DNA of 64,000 bases from contig JARUPZ010000025.1 of NCBI GenBank assembly GCA_031213475.1, positions 2,678,077-2,742,076 on the forward strand, written 5' to 3'. Positions 39,760-48,586 of the stretch are shown here, one piece after another (position 1 is the first letter of the stretch; every line of letters begins with the position of its first letter). The translations under genes and the position numbers were made by a program. The notes below the pieces were generated by a model, which worked only from the letters and a program-made list of their open reading frames with translations, was not told the DNA's origin and ran no database searches. The DNA is from Nereocystis luetkeana. Lineage: Eukaryota; Sar; Phaeophyceae; Laminariales; Laminariaceae.

Positions 39760-40180
39760 CGACCACAACACCACCACGACCACATCACCAACACCGCCGC
39801 CACATACCCTCACCAACAACACCGACAACACTGCCACCGACACCGACAACACTACCAACACCAACACCAACACCAATACTGCCACCGACACTACACCGAC
39901 ACCATCAACAACAACGCCACCAACCCCTACCCCACCACCACCACCACCTACACCAACAGCACCACCAACAGCACCAGTACCAACACCAACACCAACAACA
40001 CCAGCAGCACCAACACCAGCACCACCAACACCAGCACCACCAACAAAACCAACAACACTACCAACACCACCACCGGCACTATCAACAACAACACTACCAA
40101 CACCAACAAAACCAACAACACTACCAACACCACCAGCAGCAGCAACAGCAACGCCCAATACGAAGCGTATCGCTCGGTCA
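39760..40180. repeat. CAACAC/CAC low-complexity block
   Basis: About 420 bp of irregular ACCAACACC and ACCACC units. All frames are open: Val/Gly/Leu-rich on the minus strand, Thr/Pro/Asn-rich on the plus strand. It lies in an intron of the large gene and is not read as coding. Confidence 0.85.
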
Positions 40181-40234
40181 TCAATCCAGGCACCCTTCCA
40201 CACCTCGGATGTATCACCACCACGACGACGATCT

Positions 40235-40340
40235 ATTACGGGGGACCATAGTTAATAGGACCTATGGTATGCATAAAAACCTATATATTTACCAATTTTT
40301 ACTAACAATATTTGGTCCTATTAACTATGGTCCCCCGCAA
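40235..40340 (-). mobile_element. Family A MITE copy 21
   Basis: A clean copy, TTACGGGGGACCATAGTTAA to ACTATGGTCCCCCGCAA, flanked by TA. Confidence 0.9.
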
Positions 40341-40374
40341 TAGTTTTTTTAGGGAAGATAGATCCCTTATACCA

Positions 40375-40620
40375 GGTGCGTCTGGGTGATCTGCTGCAGC
40401 AGCTTCTGTTGCCTGGTGGGAGTCGTACCCAACCCGCACGACCTACTGCAGAAAACGCTTCCTAGGATGGATCCGTGCTGTCTGAACAGATCGGCTTTGT
40501 ACGATTAACATCAACAAACGGATCCCGCGAAAAAACATCTCATACCGGTAGATTAGGATATGAAGGATCTGTAGATCAGGATATTATCTATCTCACGCGA
40601 GGAGAGCAATTCAACAATGT
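40375..40620. repeat. Family H repeat, copy 4
   Basis: TGCCTGGTGGGAGTCGTACC then CAACCCGCACGACCTACTGC, CTTCCTAGGATGGATCCGTG, and GATCAGGATATTATCTATC. The order matches 51430 and 53820. Confidence 0.6.
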
Positions 40621-40650
40621 TCACCGTATCACACGGGTGATACCTTATCA

Positions 40651-41202
40651 CCCCCCCTTTCCTCCTATTTTATATAGGTTGGGTTGGCGTTGTTTGGCAA
40701 CGACACTGTAAAACATGCCGCTCACTACGTGAGCTAGACAACCAGGGTACCGTTTTTTTTTTTCTTTTGGCGGTCGCGCACAGCTGGTTGTCTTATTAGA
40801 TCATTTGTGCGAGGTAAAGAACCTTTACTCCGCACAATTGGGGATGATCGTATCGCGTAGTGTTCAAGGTAAGGCACCCAAGAGGCAGTTACATACCACT
40901 CCGATTGCTGTCTCTGGAAATGCCTACACCTGAAATTAAATCAACTCATTCAAGATGTCGTCCATATGCACGTCCGCCATCAAAAGCGGTTCTTAGTAGG
41001 ATGCAGCTCACCCTTCATGCGACTCGCCAGACACCTCACGTTTCGCTTCGCGCTTGGTGCAAGCAATGTCTGCCTGGTCGGTGAAAACCCGACATGCTCC
41101 GTGCCGGCATTGTAGGGATGTGAGGGTCTATGGTCATACGACTACGGCCATGAATGAGATCGAATACATCTCTCCTATCGAGTACACCCCCACCCCCTTG
41201 CC
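40651..41202 (+). mobile_element. Family D retroposon, full-length copy 6
   Basis: From CTATTTTATATAGGTTGGGT through ACGTGAGCTAGACAACCAGG, CCAAGAGGCAGTTACATACC, GTTCTTAGTAGGATGCAGCT, AAGCAATGTCTGCCTGGTCG and ACGACTACGGCCATGAATGA to CCTATCGAGTACACCCCC. About 550 bp; it sits in an intron of the large gene. Confidence 0.9.
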
Positions 41203-41521
41203 CATGGTCAAATAACCAAGGCAAGCAACGAAATAAACACGCCCTCCCCCCCTCCTTGCCCCTTGGGTGGGATTAACCTTTCGGAGCCGATTTCATCTCC
41301 AAGATGAGCGAGAGGCGCACATAACCAGAAAGGGATAGGCGTGAGGCTACGGGACGGGGGTCTCTCTGCCTGGTTGAGGACTTTCCATGCAAGGCGTCGC
41401 TCGGCGTTTTTTCTACTCTCCCACGGTGTCGATGAAAGCAGGTTTGGGATTCGTCTGAGGGTGTGCGTTGTCTCACCACCCGTGTCATAAGGTAACTCGG
41501 CTGCTCGGTCGGGACACTCAC

Positions 41522-41579
41522 CAGCCGGGCTTCCTCTTCCTCCCTCAGTCTCTTGGCCTCCGCCCGCTGCAACTCCAGC
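41522..41579 (-). CDS. Large minus-strand gene: short coiled-coil exon
   Basis: A 58-nt exon with GTGTGTGCAG acceptor and CGGCTG|GTGAGT donor. One leading base completes an Arg codon left by the exon at 42513, then LELQRAEAKRLREEEEARL in phase 0. The charged heptad pattern continues from EERRR-type sequence upstream into 35574. Its 5' portion is copied several times in the preceding intron (41585-41950). Confidence 0.65.
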
Positions 41580-41584
41580 CTGCA

Positions 41585-41950
41585 CACACGAAAGACGGCG
41601 CCAAACAAAGACCGTACGTACAGGAGTGTGCGGAATCATCGGTGAATGTCCGCCGGCTGCAACGCCAGCATGCGCACACGAAAGACGGCGCCAAACAAAG
41701 ACCGTACGTACATGAGTGTGCAGAATCATCGGTGAATGTCCGCCGGCTGCAACGCCAGCATGCGCACACGAAAGACGGTGACAAACAAAAGACCATACAG
41801 CAGGCACGCAAGTAGGTTTTTACCACTGAGTACCCGCCCGCTGCAACTCCAGCCTCTGCGGAAGACGGTGCCAGGCACAAACCATACACCAGTGCCTAGA
41901 GCTCTTGATAGACCCCCCCCCCCCCGCCGCTGCAACGCCAGCCTTTGCAA
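41585..41950 (-). repeat. ~88-bp tandem repeat built from exon 5' end plus intron
   Basis: On the minus strand each unit carries GCTGG(A/C)GTTGCAGC.GGCGG, the first bases of the 41522 exon, followed by intronic GTGAATGATTCTGC.CACTC-type sequence. Copies start near 41660, 41748, 41852 and 41945. Some keep an AG directly before, so cryptic acceptors are possible. Confidence 0.8.
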
Positions 41951-42202
41951 ATCCGTGTCAACCAAAGCACACACGTACGCAAATAAATACGCAGAACTTT
42001 CCATAAATGCAAGCACAAGTACATCATGCCGATACGCGGTCCGTGTGACCGCCGAATTTTCCAAATCGACAATTTGCCTTTCCGACGAGACTATCAATCG
42101 ACTTAATTGCTTTGTTTTTGAGAGATGTACTTGCTTGCCCAATCTTTCCCGTTCTCCCACCAATAACGCCAACTTCGAAGCACCCGTCCACCCCCCCCCC
42201 CC

Positions 42203-42325
42203 AGTGCAGGCAATGCCTGCCTGCTCCGTGAAAACCCGACATATTCCGTCCCGGCATTGTAGGGCTGCAGGAGTCTTTGGTAATATACGATTGCGGCCAT
42301 GCATGATATCGAGTACCCCCCCCCC
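42203..42325 (+). mobile_element. Family D fragment, copy 7
   Basis: GCAGGCAATGCCTGCCTGCT, ACATATTCCGTCCCGGCATT, GGCCATGCATGATATCGAGT then poly-C. It is 5'-truncated. Confidence 0.75.
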
Positions 42326-42332
42326 TCCAGTG

Positions 42333-42490
42333 CTTGGTGAAAGCAATGTCTGCCTGGTCGGTGAAAACCTGACATGCTCCGTCCCGGCATTGTAGGGATG
42401 CGAGGGTCTATGGTATTACGATTACGGCCATGCATGAGATCGAGTACATATCTCCTATCGAGTACACTCCCCCCCCAGCCCCCCCATCCC
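42333..42490 (+). mobile_element. Family D fragment, copy 8
   Basis: GTGCTTGGTGAAAGCAATGT, CCTGACATGCTCCGTCCCGG, CTATCGAGTACACTCCCCCC. It is 5'-truncated and lies head-to-tail behind copy 7. Confidence 0.8.
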
Positions 42491-42512
42491 CATCCAGCCG
42501 ATCGAGTCTCAC

Positions 42513-43054
42513 CGCGCTTGCTCCTCTTTCTCCTCCTGTTTTCGTCTCCTCTCCGCCTCCAAAGCCGCCTCTCTGCGGGCCTCCTGCTCCCTCGCCTCCC
42601 GCCCTCTCCTCTCGGCCTCCCTCCTCTCCCGCTCCGCCTCCCTCTCCACTAGCGAGGACGAATTCCCTTCGTGTCCGAACACCCCCTCACCCGTACGGAC
42701 ATCTCTAACCACCGCACCCCGCCCCGCCTTGCCCCCCCCCGCGACGCCTCCATCCAAAAACGAGGGGCTGCTAGCAAACGTTCCCCCCCTCCCACTCAAG
42801 TTGGCGTTCTGGGGGCTTATCATTCTCCCGTCCGTCACAGCAGCAGCGGAGGAGGGGGAGAAGGGAGACGACAAGCCGGCCGAAAGCGTTTCCGAGGATG
42901 GCACTCGGGCGGCGGCCGAATCGAAACCCCGGGGTTGTTTCTGGAACGTCCCCTGTTTTTCGTGTTGTTGCGACGCGGCGGTAGTGGCAGCGGCAGACGC
43001 GGCGGCGGCTGCGCCGCCGCTACTGACGCCACCCCGGCTTGACGCGATTCTCGC
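42513..43054 (-). CDS. Large minus-strand gene: main coiled-coil exon
   Basis: A 542-nt exon with AAAATAAAACAG acceptor (phase 0) and GCGCG|GTGAGA donor (phase 2). It starts ARIASSRGG, runs through an Ala-rich part, GTFQKQPRGFDSAAARVP, SETLSAGLSSPFSPSSAAAV, NANLSGRGGTFASSPSFLDG and EGVFGHEGNSSSL, then a highly charged helix EREAERERREAERRGREAR followed by EQEARREAALEAERRRKQEE. The first half is disordered, the second a likely single alpha helix or coiled coil. Its phases match the exons on both sides (44544 ends phase 0; 41522 starts with one base). Confidence 0.7.
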
Positions 43055-43239
43055 CTGTTTTATTTTTGTTTCAAATCGTCAGGTGCACGAGGAGCAAATA
43101 AGGAAACGAAAATCACTTTTTTCAGATGTCTCGGTTGGACGTTAGTCTTGTTCGCGAGGTGTGGGAAAATACAAATATTCAGCCGCAAACAAAAAAAAAA
43201 AAGGTTTTCCGCTCCGCGTGGTCTCTCTAGTCTATATTC

Positions 43240-43290
43240 CACCGCGTCCTCACCACCACCATCACCACCACCACCACCACCACCACAATC
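43240..43290. repeat. CAC trinucleotide repeat
   Basis: About 13 CAC units in an intron of the large gene. Confidence 0.9.
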
Positions 43291-43319
43291 CTGACAGCAC
43301 CACCTCTCCCTCATTCCAG

Positions 43320-43585
43320 TCGACGCTGCCATCCATATGCAAGACTGTCCGCCTCACAAGAGGTTAGCAGTAGGATGCAGCTCCTCCTCAGGTCGACTCG
43401 ACGAACACCCCCACGTTTCACTAGGCGCCTGGTGCCACCAACGTCTCCGTATAGTCGGTGGAAACCAGGCATGCTCTGGCCCAGCATCGTAGAGGTGCGA
43501 GGGTATATACATATATACGACTGCGGACATACTTGACGATGAGTATCCCCCCCCGCCCCCCCCCCCCCCCAACACCTCAATGCAC
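43320..43585 (+). mobile_element. Family D-related divergent copy 9
   Basis: CCATATGCAAGACTGTCCGC, AGTAGGATGCAGCTCCTCCT, TGCTCTGGCCCAGCATCGTA, CGACTGCGGACATACTTGAC and a poly-C end. It is clearly homologous to D but diverged. Confidence 0.6.
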
Positions 43586-43589
43586 AGAA

Positions 43590-43835
43590 AAAACGTAAAC
43601 GAGCACCAAAAAGTTGGAGGTGTCACTATGAGGAGTAGGAACGGTGATCCGTCTCAAAAGGGATGCGTGGTCATCGGTCCAATCACTACGGCACACAACA
43701 ACTGACTACGCGCCTTGGTGCAACAAATGCCTTCCTGGCCGGTAGAAACCCGACGTGATCCTTCCCGGCATCGTAGGGAGGCGAGAGTCTATGCTCATAA
43801 ACGACTACGGCCACCCCCTCCCCCACACCCAAACA
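43590..43835 (+). mobile_element. Family E and D fragments
   Basis: AACGAGCACCAAAAAGTTGG then AGGAGTAGGAACGGTGATCC and AAAAGGGATGCGTGGTCATC is family E. CCTTGGTGCAACAAATGCCT then CCCGGCATCGTAGGGAGGCG is family D, ending in C-rich DNA. Confidence 0.6.
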
Positions 43836-43943
43836 GTAGGTGTCAATGGTAGGTGTAGGAACCCAGCTCTGGCTCGGAAGCGATGCGTGCCTTAAGGTAA
43901 TAAACCTGCCTTAAGGCACGCACCAAAAGAGTACGCTCCTCCC

Positions 43944-44513
43944 GCCCCCCCCCTATTATATATATATATAGGTTGGCTTGGCGTCGGTTGGCAACGACAC
44001 TGAAGAACATGCCGCTCACTACGTGAGCTAGACAACCAGGGTACCGTTTTTTCGTTTTTTTTTTCGTTTTTGTTTTTTTGGCAGTCGGTCACAGCCGGTT
44101 GTCGAGTTAGATCGTCTGTGCGAGGTGAACAACCTTTACTCCGCACAAGTGGGAATGATCGCGTCACGTAGTGTTTATGTTAAGGCACCCAAGAGGCAGT
44201 TACATAGTACTCCCATTGCTGCCTCTAGAAATGCCTACACATGAAATTAAATCAACTCATTTAAGCTGTCATCCATATGCAAGTCCGCCTCACAAGCGAT
44301 CCTTTGTACGCAGCTCACCCTCCATGCGACTCGCCAGCCACCTCATGGCGCTCCGTGCTTGGTGCAAGCAATGTCTGCCTGGTGGTCGGTGAAAACCCGA
44401 CACGCTCCGTCGCGGCTTTGTAGGGATGCGAGGGTCTATGGTCATACGACTACGGCCATGCATGAGATCGAGTACATATCTCCTATCGAGTACACCCCCC
44501 CCCCCCCCCCCAA
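43944..44513 (+). mobile_element. Family D retroposon, full-length copy 10
   Basis: CTATTATATATATATATAGG start, CTACGTGAGCTAGACAACCA, GCACCCAAGAGGCAGTTACA, CAAGCAATGTCTGCCTGGTG, and CCTATCGAGTACACCCCC with a poly-C tail of about 17 nt. Confidence 0.9.
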
Positions 44514-44543
44514 CCCCGCTCCCCGCCACCCTGCCTTACACAC

Positions 44544-44744
44544 CTGCATGCGCGCGCGGTCAGCCGCAAAGGCTTTCCGCTTGGCCTCCTTAGCCGCTTC
44601 CGCCAGGGGAGACATCACCTCGCTCCCTCCCCCCCCCCCAACCCCCACTACCGGTGCCGCCGTCGCCGCCGCCGCCCCCACCCTCCCTCCTAACCGTCCC
44701 GTAGCGGCGGCAGCCGCCGCGGGGTGAGCGGGAGCAGGACGAGG
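44544..44744 (-). CDS. Large minus-strand gene: Ala/Gly-rich exon
   Basis: A 201-nt frame from a probable acceptor ACATCCATAG to a donor ATGCAG|GTGTGT, phase 0 on both sides if this acceptor is right. It encodes AHPAAAAAATGRLGGRVGAA, APVVGVGGGGGSEVMSPLAE, then AAKEAKRKAFAADRARMQ. The last part begins the charged helical region that continues in 42513 (MQ then ARIASS). The acceptor is less certain than the donor; a second AG occurs in CGGTTAG. Confidence 0.55.
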
Positions 44745-45560
44745 CTATGGATGTGCGCATCGCAAATAAAAATGATGCGGTATTCGCGGTTTCAAAACGA
44801 GAGGCGGGGCGGGGGGGGGTAAGGGGAAGGGGAGGGTACTGATATGTTGACACATCAGTCGGGATTTGCATGGAGGGGGGGGGGGGGGGGGGAGGGGGGA
44901 GGGGCGGGTATGAATGGGAGCAGGACGACGTTGCGTATGTACGTATCGTAAATGAAGGTATGCGTCAATCGAGGTTTTGCACGGAGAGACGGGAGGGCGG
45001 GACAAGAAGTAATGGGCATATTGGAGCACTAATCGGGGTATGCACGGAAGGGGGGGGGGGGGTTAGGGGGCGGGGGGGGGGGGCGTACTCATTTGTTGCT
45101 TGCCTTAGTCATTTGACCATTGACCACGCATCCCTTTCGAGACGGAGCATCGTTCCCACTCCTAATAGAGACAGACACCTCCAACAATTGGGCGCTCATT
45201 ACGTTGTTTCCATATATTACATGGAAACTTTTTGCTAATCTTACCCCCTTCCTGTTTGGCCGCCTGTGTGCGGGGGGGGGGGGGGGGGTATGATTGGGAG
45301 GAGGACGAGGACGTGTATATAAGTATCGTAAATAAAATGATGGGATAGTCGAGGTTTTACACAGAGACGGGGGGGTCGGGGGCAGGGGGGTAAATAAGAA
45401 ACTGAATAGAGACACATTGATCGGGACGTCCGCAAAGGGGAGGGGGGGGGGGGGGGGGGTGGTATGAGTGGGAGCAAGACTAGGCTATTCAAGTGCGAAA
45501 CGTCAATCAGAGGATGGGTTAATCGGGATTCGCACAAAAAGGATGAAGGAATGTAATTGT
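44745..45560. repeat. ~150-170 bp tandem repeat, about four units, interrupted by family E
   Basis: Units contain GGGAGCAGGACGA(G/C)G, CGTAAATAAAATGATG, TCGAGGTTTTGCACGGAGAG, a G-rich stretch, and CA.ATCGGGATTTGCA. Units start near 44727, 44905, 45285 and 45455. Family E sits between the second and third. Confidence 0.8.
45070..45268 (-). mobile_element. Family E retroposon copy 3
   Basis: On the plus strand: poly-G, GCGTACTCATTTGTTGCTTG, CCTTAGTCATTTGACCATTG, CGAGACGGAGCATCGTTCCC, CAACAATTGGGCGCTCATTA and CCCCCTTCCTGTTTGGCCGC. On the minus strand the 3' end is GAGTACGCCCCC. Confidence 0.75.
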
Positions 45561-45659
45561 GTCCCGTCAATGGAGAGCTGCACAGGGGGGTGGGTGGGTG
45601 GGTGGGTGGGGCGGGCCGGCCGGGGATTGATTTAATACTTGATGAGATTATGTCAAATG

Positions 45660-46010
45660 GTTGCGAGACCCGGCTAACACAACGAACGGAGCGCGGCACA
45701 TACCCGACCCACCACAACTCACTCACGAGAGGCACCCTAGCACGCCCGTATGCCACGCTCGCATATCAACAACCACCATCACTGGCGCATCAGATACACA
45801 CACAACAACGTATACCAGGGTACACAACACTCGCTCACCAAGCACACGCAACGCACACGCCGACACACCGCACACGAAACACTCAACGCGCCAACGTGCA
45901 GCACGCGACGCCAAACCCCACACGCCGCACACCACGGTCATGCTCGTCATATACACAACGCCCAGTGAGTAAGAAACCCCCGCCACACACATATAATACC
46001 TCTACTACAC
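45660..46010. repeat. ACACAC/CGCACAC low-complexity block
   Basis: Irregular CA-rich DNA with many ACACGC/CAACAC motifs and no consistent unit. All frames are open through composition. Confidence 0.7.
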
Positions 46011-46027
46011 ACACCCGAAACACACTA

Positions 46028-46132
46028 TTACGGGGGACCATAGTTAATAGGACCAAATATTGTTAGTAAAAATGCTTAAATATATAGGTTTTTATGTATA
46101 CCATAGGACCTATTAACTATGGTCCCCCGAAA
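46028..46132 (+). mobile_element. Family A MITE copy 22
   Basis: TTACGGGGGACCATAGTTAA to AACTATGGTCCCCCGA. First of three copies in 350 bp. Confidence 0.9.
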
Positions 46133-46146
46133 CATACCATTAATAG

Positions 46147-46247
46147 TACAGGGGACAATAGTAAGTAGGACCTACGGTGAAGACAAAAACCTACATGTTT
46201 GGCTATTTTTACCAACATGTGGTCCTATTTACTATGGTCCCCCGTAA
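46147..46247 (-). mobile_element. Family A MITE copy 23
   Basis: ACAGGGGACAATAGTAAGTA to TACTATGGTCCCCCGTAA. TATTAATA follows directly. Confidence 0.85.
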
Positions 46248-46255
46248 TATTAATA

Positions 46256-46377
46256 GTAAAGAGGACCACAAAAAATCAAGACCCATCACGCACACAAACA
46301 CCTACCAGGTACATATTACAGTAATTTTACTATTAATACGCACATAGTCCTGATCTCATTACTCCGTTCCCCCGCGA
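46256..46377 (-). mobile_element. Family A MITE copy 24 (diverged) with a CCAGGTA insertion
   Basis: AAAGAGGACCACAAAAAATC to TACTCCGTTCCCCCGCGA, with ACACCTACCAGGTACATATT where others read AACCTATATATTT. Confidence 0.75.
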
Positions 46378-46697
46378 TACACACCAGTCTGACCCGAAAC
46401 AGAGGGACAGTTAAGCCTACAAATGGTCAGTCCAAACGGTGCTAATATTTCGGGTCACGATGGCGCACGCACATACAGCGCATACAACGCATACAATGCA
46501 TACAACCCACCTGTGCGGGGGTGTTCCTCATGAAATGCGGGCTGGCCGGCTCGGGTTTTCCTCGATCCAACCATCTGTACGACAACCAACGGGTCGCGTT
46601 TTGAAAGGCCATTCACACGAACGATTTTGTATACCATTGTATAAAATGGTATGCATGTCAGTTCTACACCATGCAGGCGTGCACGCGAAGGACACTC

Positions 46698-46807
46698 TTA
46701 CGGGGGGGAGGCATAGTAAATAGGACCAACTATTGTTAGTAAAAATAGCGAACTATATAGGTTTTAGTGAGTACCGTAGGTCCTATTTACTCAGGTCCTC
46801 CGTAGTA
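46698..46807 (+). mobile_element. Family A MITE copy 25
   Basis: TTACGGGGGGGAGGCATAGT to TTTACTCAGGTCCTCCGTAG. Confidence 0.85.
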
Positions 46808-46884
46808 ACACATTCCACTAGTAGTTGACACTTTTCGGCTTCAAATAAAAACAACTGGCTCACCATTTTCACCACTGCTGTACT

Positions 46885-47011
46885 ATTACGGGGGACCATA
46901 GTAAACAGGACCAAATATTGATAGCAAAAATAGCGAAATATATACCAGGTAGGTTTTTGTGTAAACCGTAGGTCCTATTTAATACCAGGTACCAGGTATG
47001 GTCCCCCGTAA
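46885..47011 (+). mobile_element. Family A MITE copy 26 with three CCAGGTA units at two sites
   Basis: GCGAAATATATACCAGGTAG replaces GCGAAATATATAG (7 bp added), and TTTAATACCAGGTACCAGGT then ATGGTCC replaces TTTAATATGGTCC (14 bp added). Another TACCTGGTA lies 4 bp past its right end. Confidence 0.95.
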
Positions 47012-47083
47012 TTTATACCTGGTACAAAAAACAAAAAATAAAACACTCAACTCCAAGTAGTTCGTTCGACCTCAAGCGCCTGG

Positions 47084-47275
47084 GTGCAATTCTCGAGGGA
47101 ATGTTCTACCCTACTTGAGGCACTCAGGCGAGAGAAGCGCACGGCGCGCTTTTTTATCAATCTCCAATCTCCAGCTCTTCTCACGCGACGTGATGAGCTT
47201 TATTCGCTTGTTGTGCGTATGAGACGTCGTCAGGAAGAGGCAACTCGTTTCTGCGGATCTTGTTCGTTTGCCAAC
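47084..47275 (+). CDS. Possible exon, strand unresolved
   Basis: The plus frame reads LLEALRREKRTARFFINLQS then PALLTRRDELYSLVVRMRRR and ends at TTTGCCAAC|GTAAAT, a fair donor. The minus strand is also open (RNELPLPDDVSYAQQANKAH), with CGTCGC|GTGAGA as donor, and would fit the direction of the large gene, but its phase (ending phase 1) does not fit the neighbouring exons. No acceptor was settled for either. Confidence 0.25.
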
Positions 47276-47517
47276 GTAAATATATGTTCGCCCAAACAGG
47301 AGGGGGGGGGGGAGGGGGGTTACTCCTTTTTCTGAACTCGGGGAGAGACGCGGGTGTGCGTATCTTGTTCATTGGTAACAAATATATATATATATATATT
47401 CGAGAAAATGGGGGGGATGGGGGATTATAGATATTTATGAAATTCCGGAAGACGAAAAAGGATGGCAAGCAAACGCACATAAGGAATTTAGATAGCATGC
47501 CATTTTTCTATTTGAAA

Positions 47518-47582
47518 AAATCTGATGACCCAGGTCGCGTCCAATTTTGGGCTAAAATCCAACGCGACTTGGGTCATCGGAT
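47518..47582. mobile_element. 65-bp hairpin (MITE-like foldback)
   Basis: TCTGATGACCCAGGTCGCGT then CCAATTTTGGGCTAAAATCC and AACGCGACTTGGGTCATCGG form two arms of about 25 bp with a short central GGGC loop. Only one copy is seen here. Confidence 0.6.
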
Positions 47583-47744
47583 ACTCGAATCGAAAAAATT
47601 CCGGTCGGATTTTTCATTTTTTGGAACTGCGTAAAAGCAGGGTCATTTCATTTTTTGAGATCGAAATCGAAAAATATAAATCTGAAGCTCGAAATCGAAC
47701 CGCACAGGAAACGAACAGCCCAACCGCGGCAGCCACAGCGTGAC

Positions 47745-47915
47745 ACTGAGGGGTGATGCAATGGTTGACTGAACGGAGCCGTAACGTTAGCACGGGTGAT
47801 GCAATGGTTGACTGCAAGGAGCCGTAACTTTAGCACGGGTGATGCAATGGTTGACTGCAAGGAAGCCGTAACTTTAGCACGGGTGATGCAATGGTTGACT
47901 GCAAGGAGCCGTATT
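47745..47915. repeat. ~42-bp tandem repeat, four units
   Basis: Units GGGTGATGCAATGGTTGACT then GCAAGGAGCCGTAACTTTAG and CAC. The first unit reads TGAACGGAGCC; one unit has an extra A. Confidence 0.95.
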
Positions 47916-48204
47916 ATCATGCTCCTGCCAGTCGCCGCGCGGCGCTCAAGCCGGTCGGCTATACCGGCCAGGTACACGATAACACCCAGATTCCTCAACT
48001 TTTTCCCGGCCAGAGGGGTGCCAAGAAAAAAAGAAAAGAAAAGAAAAAACAGGTGACGGATATCAAAAGGGATGATCGAATACTCCGACGCAACGTATAC
48101 CGATACACGAACATTCAGGTTAGGTACAAGTTCGATATCCGATGCTCTACGAATCTGTGATCCATAACAAGACAAAAAAAGACAAAAAGAAAAATACACG
48201 CCGG

Positions 48205-48435
48205 GCAGATCATCCACAGATCATTCCCACTTCATGATCTTGGTCTGCCGGGGCACAGATGATCCTGCTGATTTGTGATGATCTACATAGGGTAACAACC
48301 GTATTAACTTGCATGATCTATCTGCTGTAGGGCATGTTCCCTGGGTTGGATACGTACGGTACAGATCTTGCACAGAATTACCATAACGGCAGGTTAGGAT
48401 CTAATAGACCTGGATCATGATCTATCTGACGTACG
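48205..48435. repeat. Family H repeat, copy 5
   Basis: CAGATCATCCACAGATCATT, GGGCATGTTCCCTGGGTTGG, ACCATAACGGCAGGTTAGGA, CCTGGATCATGATCTATCTG. It matches 51430-51725 in order. Confidence 0.7.
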
Positions 48436-48586
48436 AAAAAAAAGTTTTTTCAGTCATCAGGCAGATCATATCACGCTCTAGGTTTACGAGTCCAACGGGA
48501 AAAGGAAAAAAAAACAAAAGCTCTTGGGTAAAGAAAAAACAATTCCTACCGAAAAACAAACAAACCAATTTTCCGCTTTTTCTCAC

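Noticed and set aside
39757-40223. Val/Gly/Leu-rich minus-strand frame of 148 codons, resembling a membrane protein
   Set aside because: It is the complement of a CAACAC/CAC low-complexity block; hydrophobicity is a by-product of GTT/GTG codons.
45557-46066. Thr/His-rich plus-strand frame of 169 codons
   Set aside because: CA-rich low complexity that ends inside a family A MITE.
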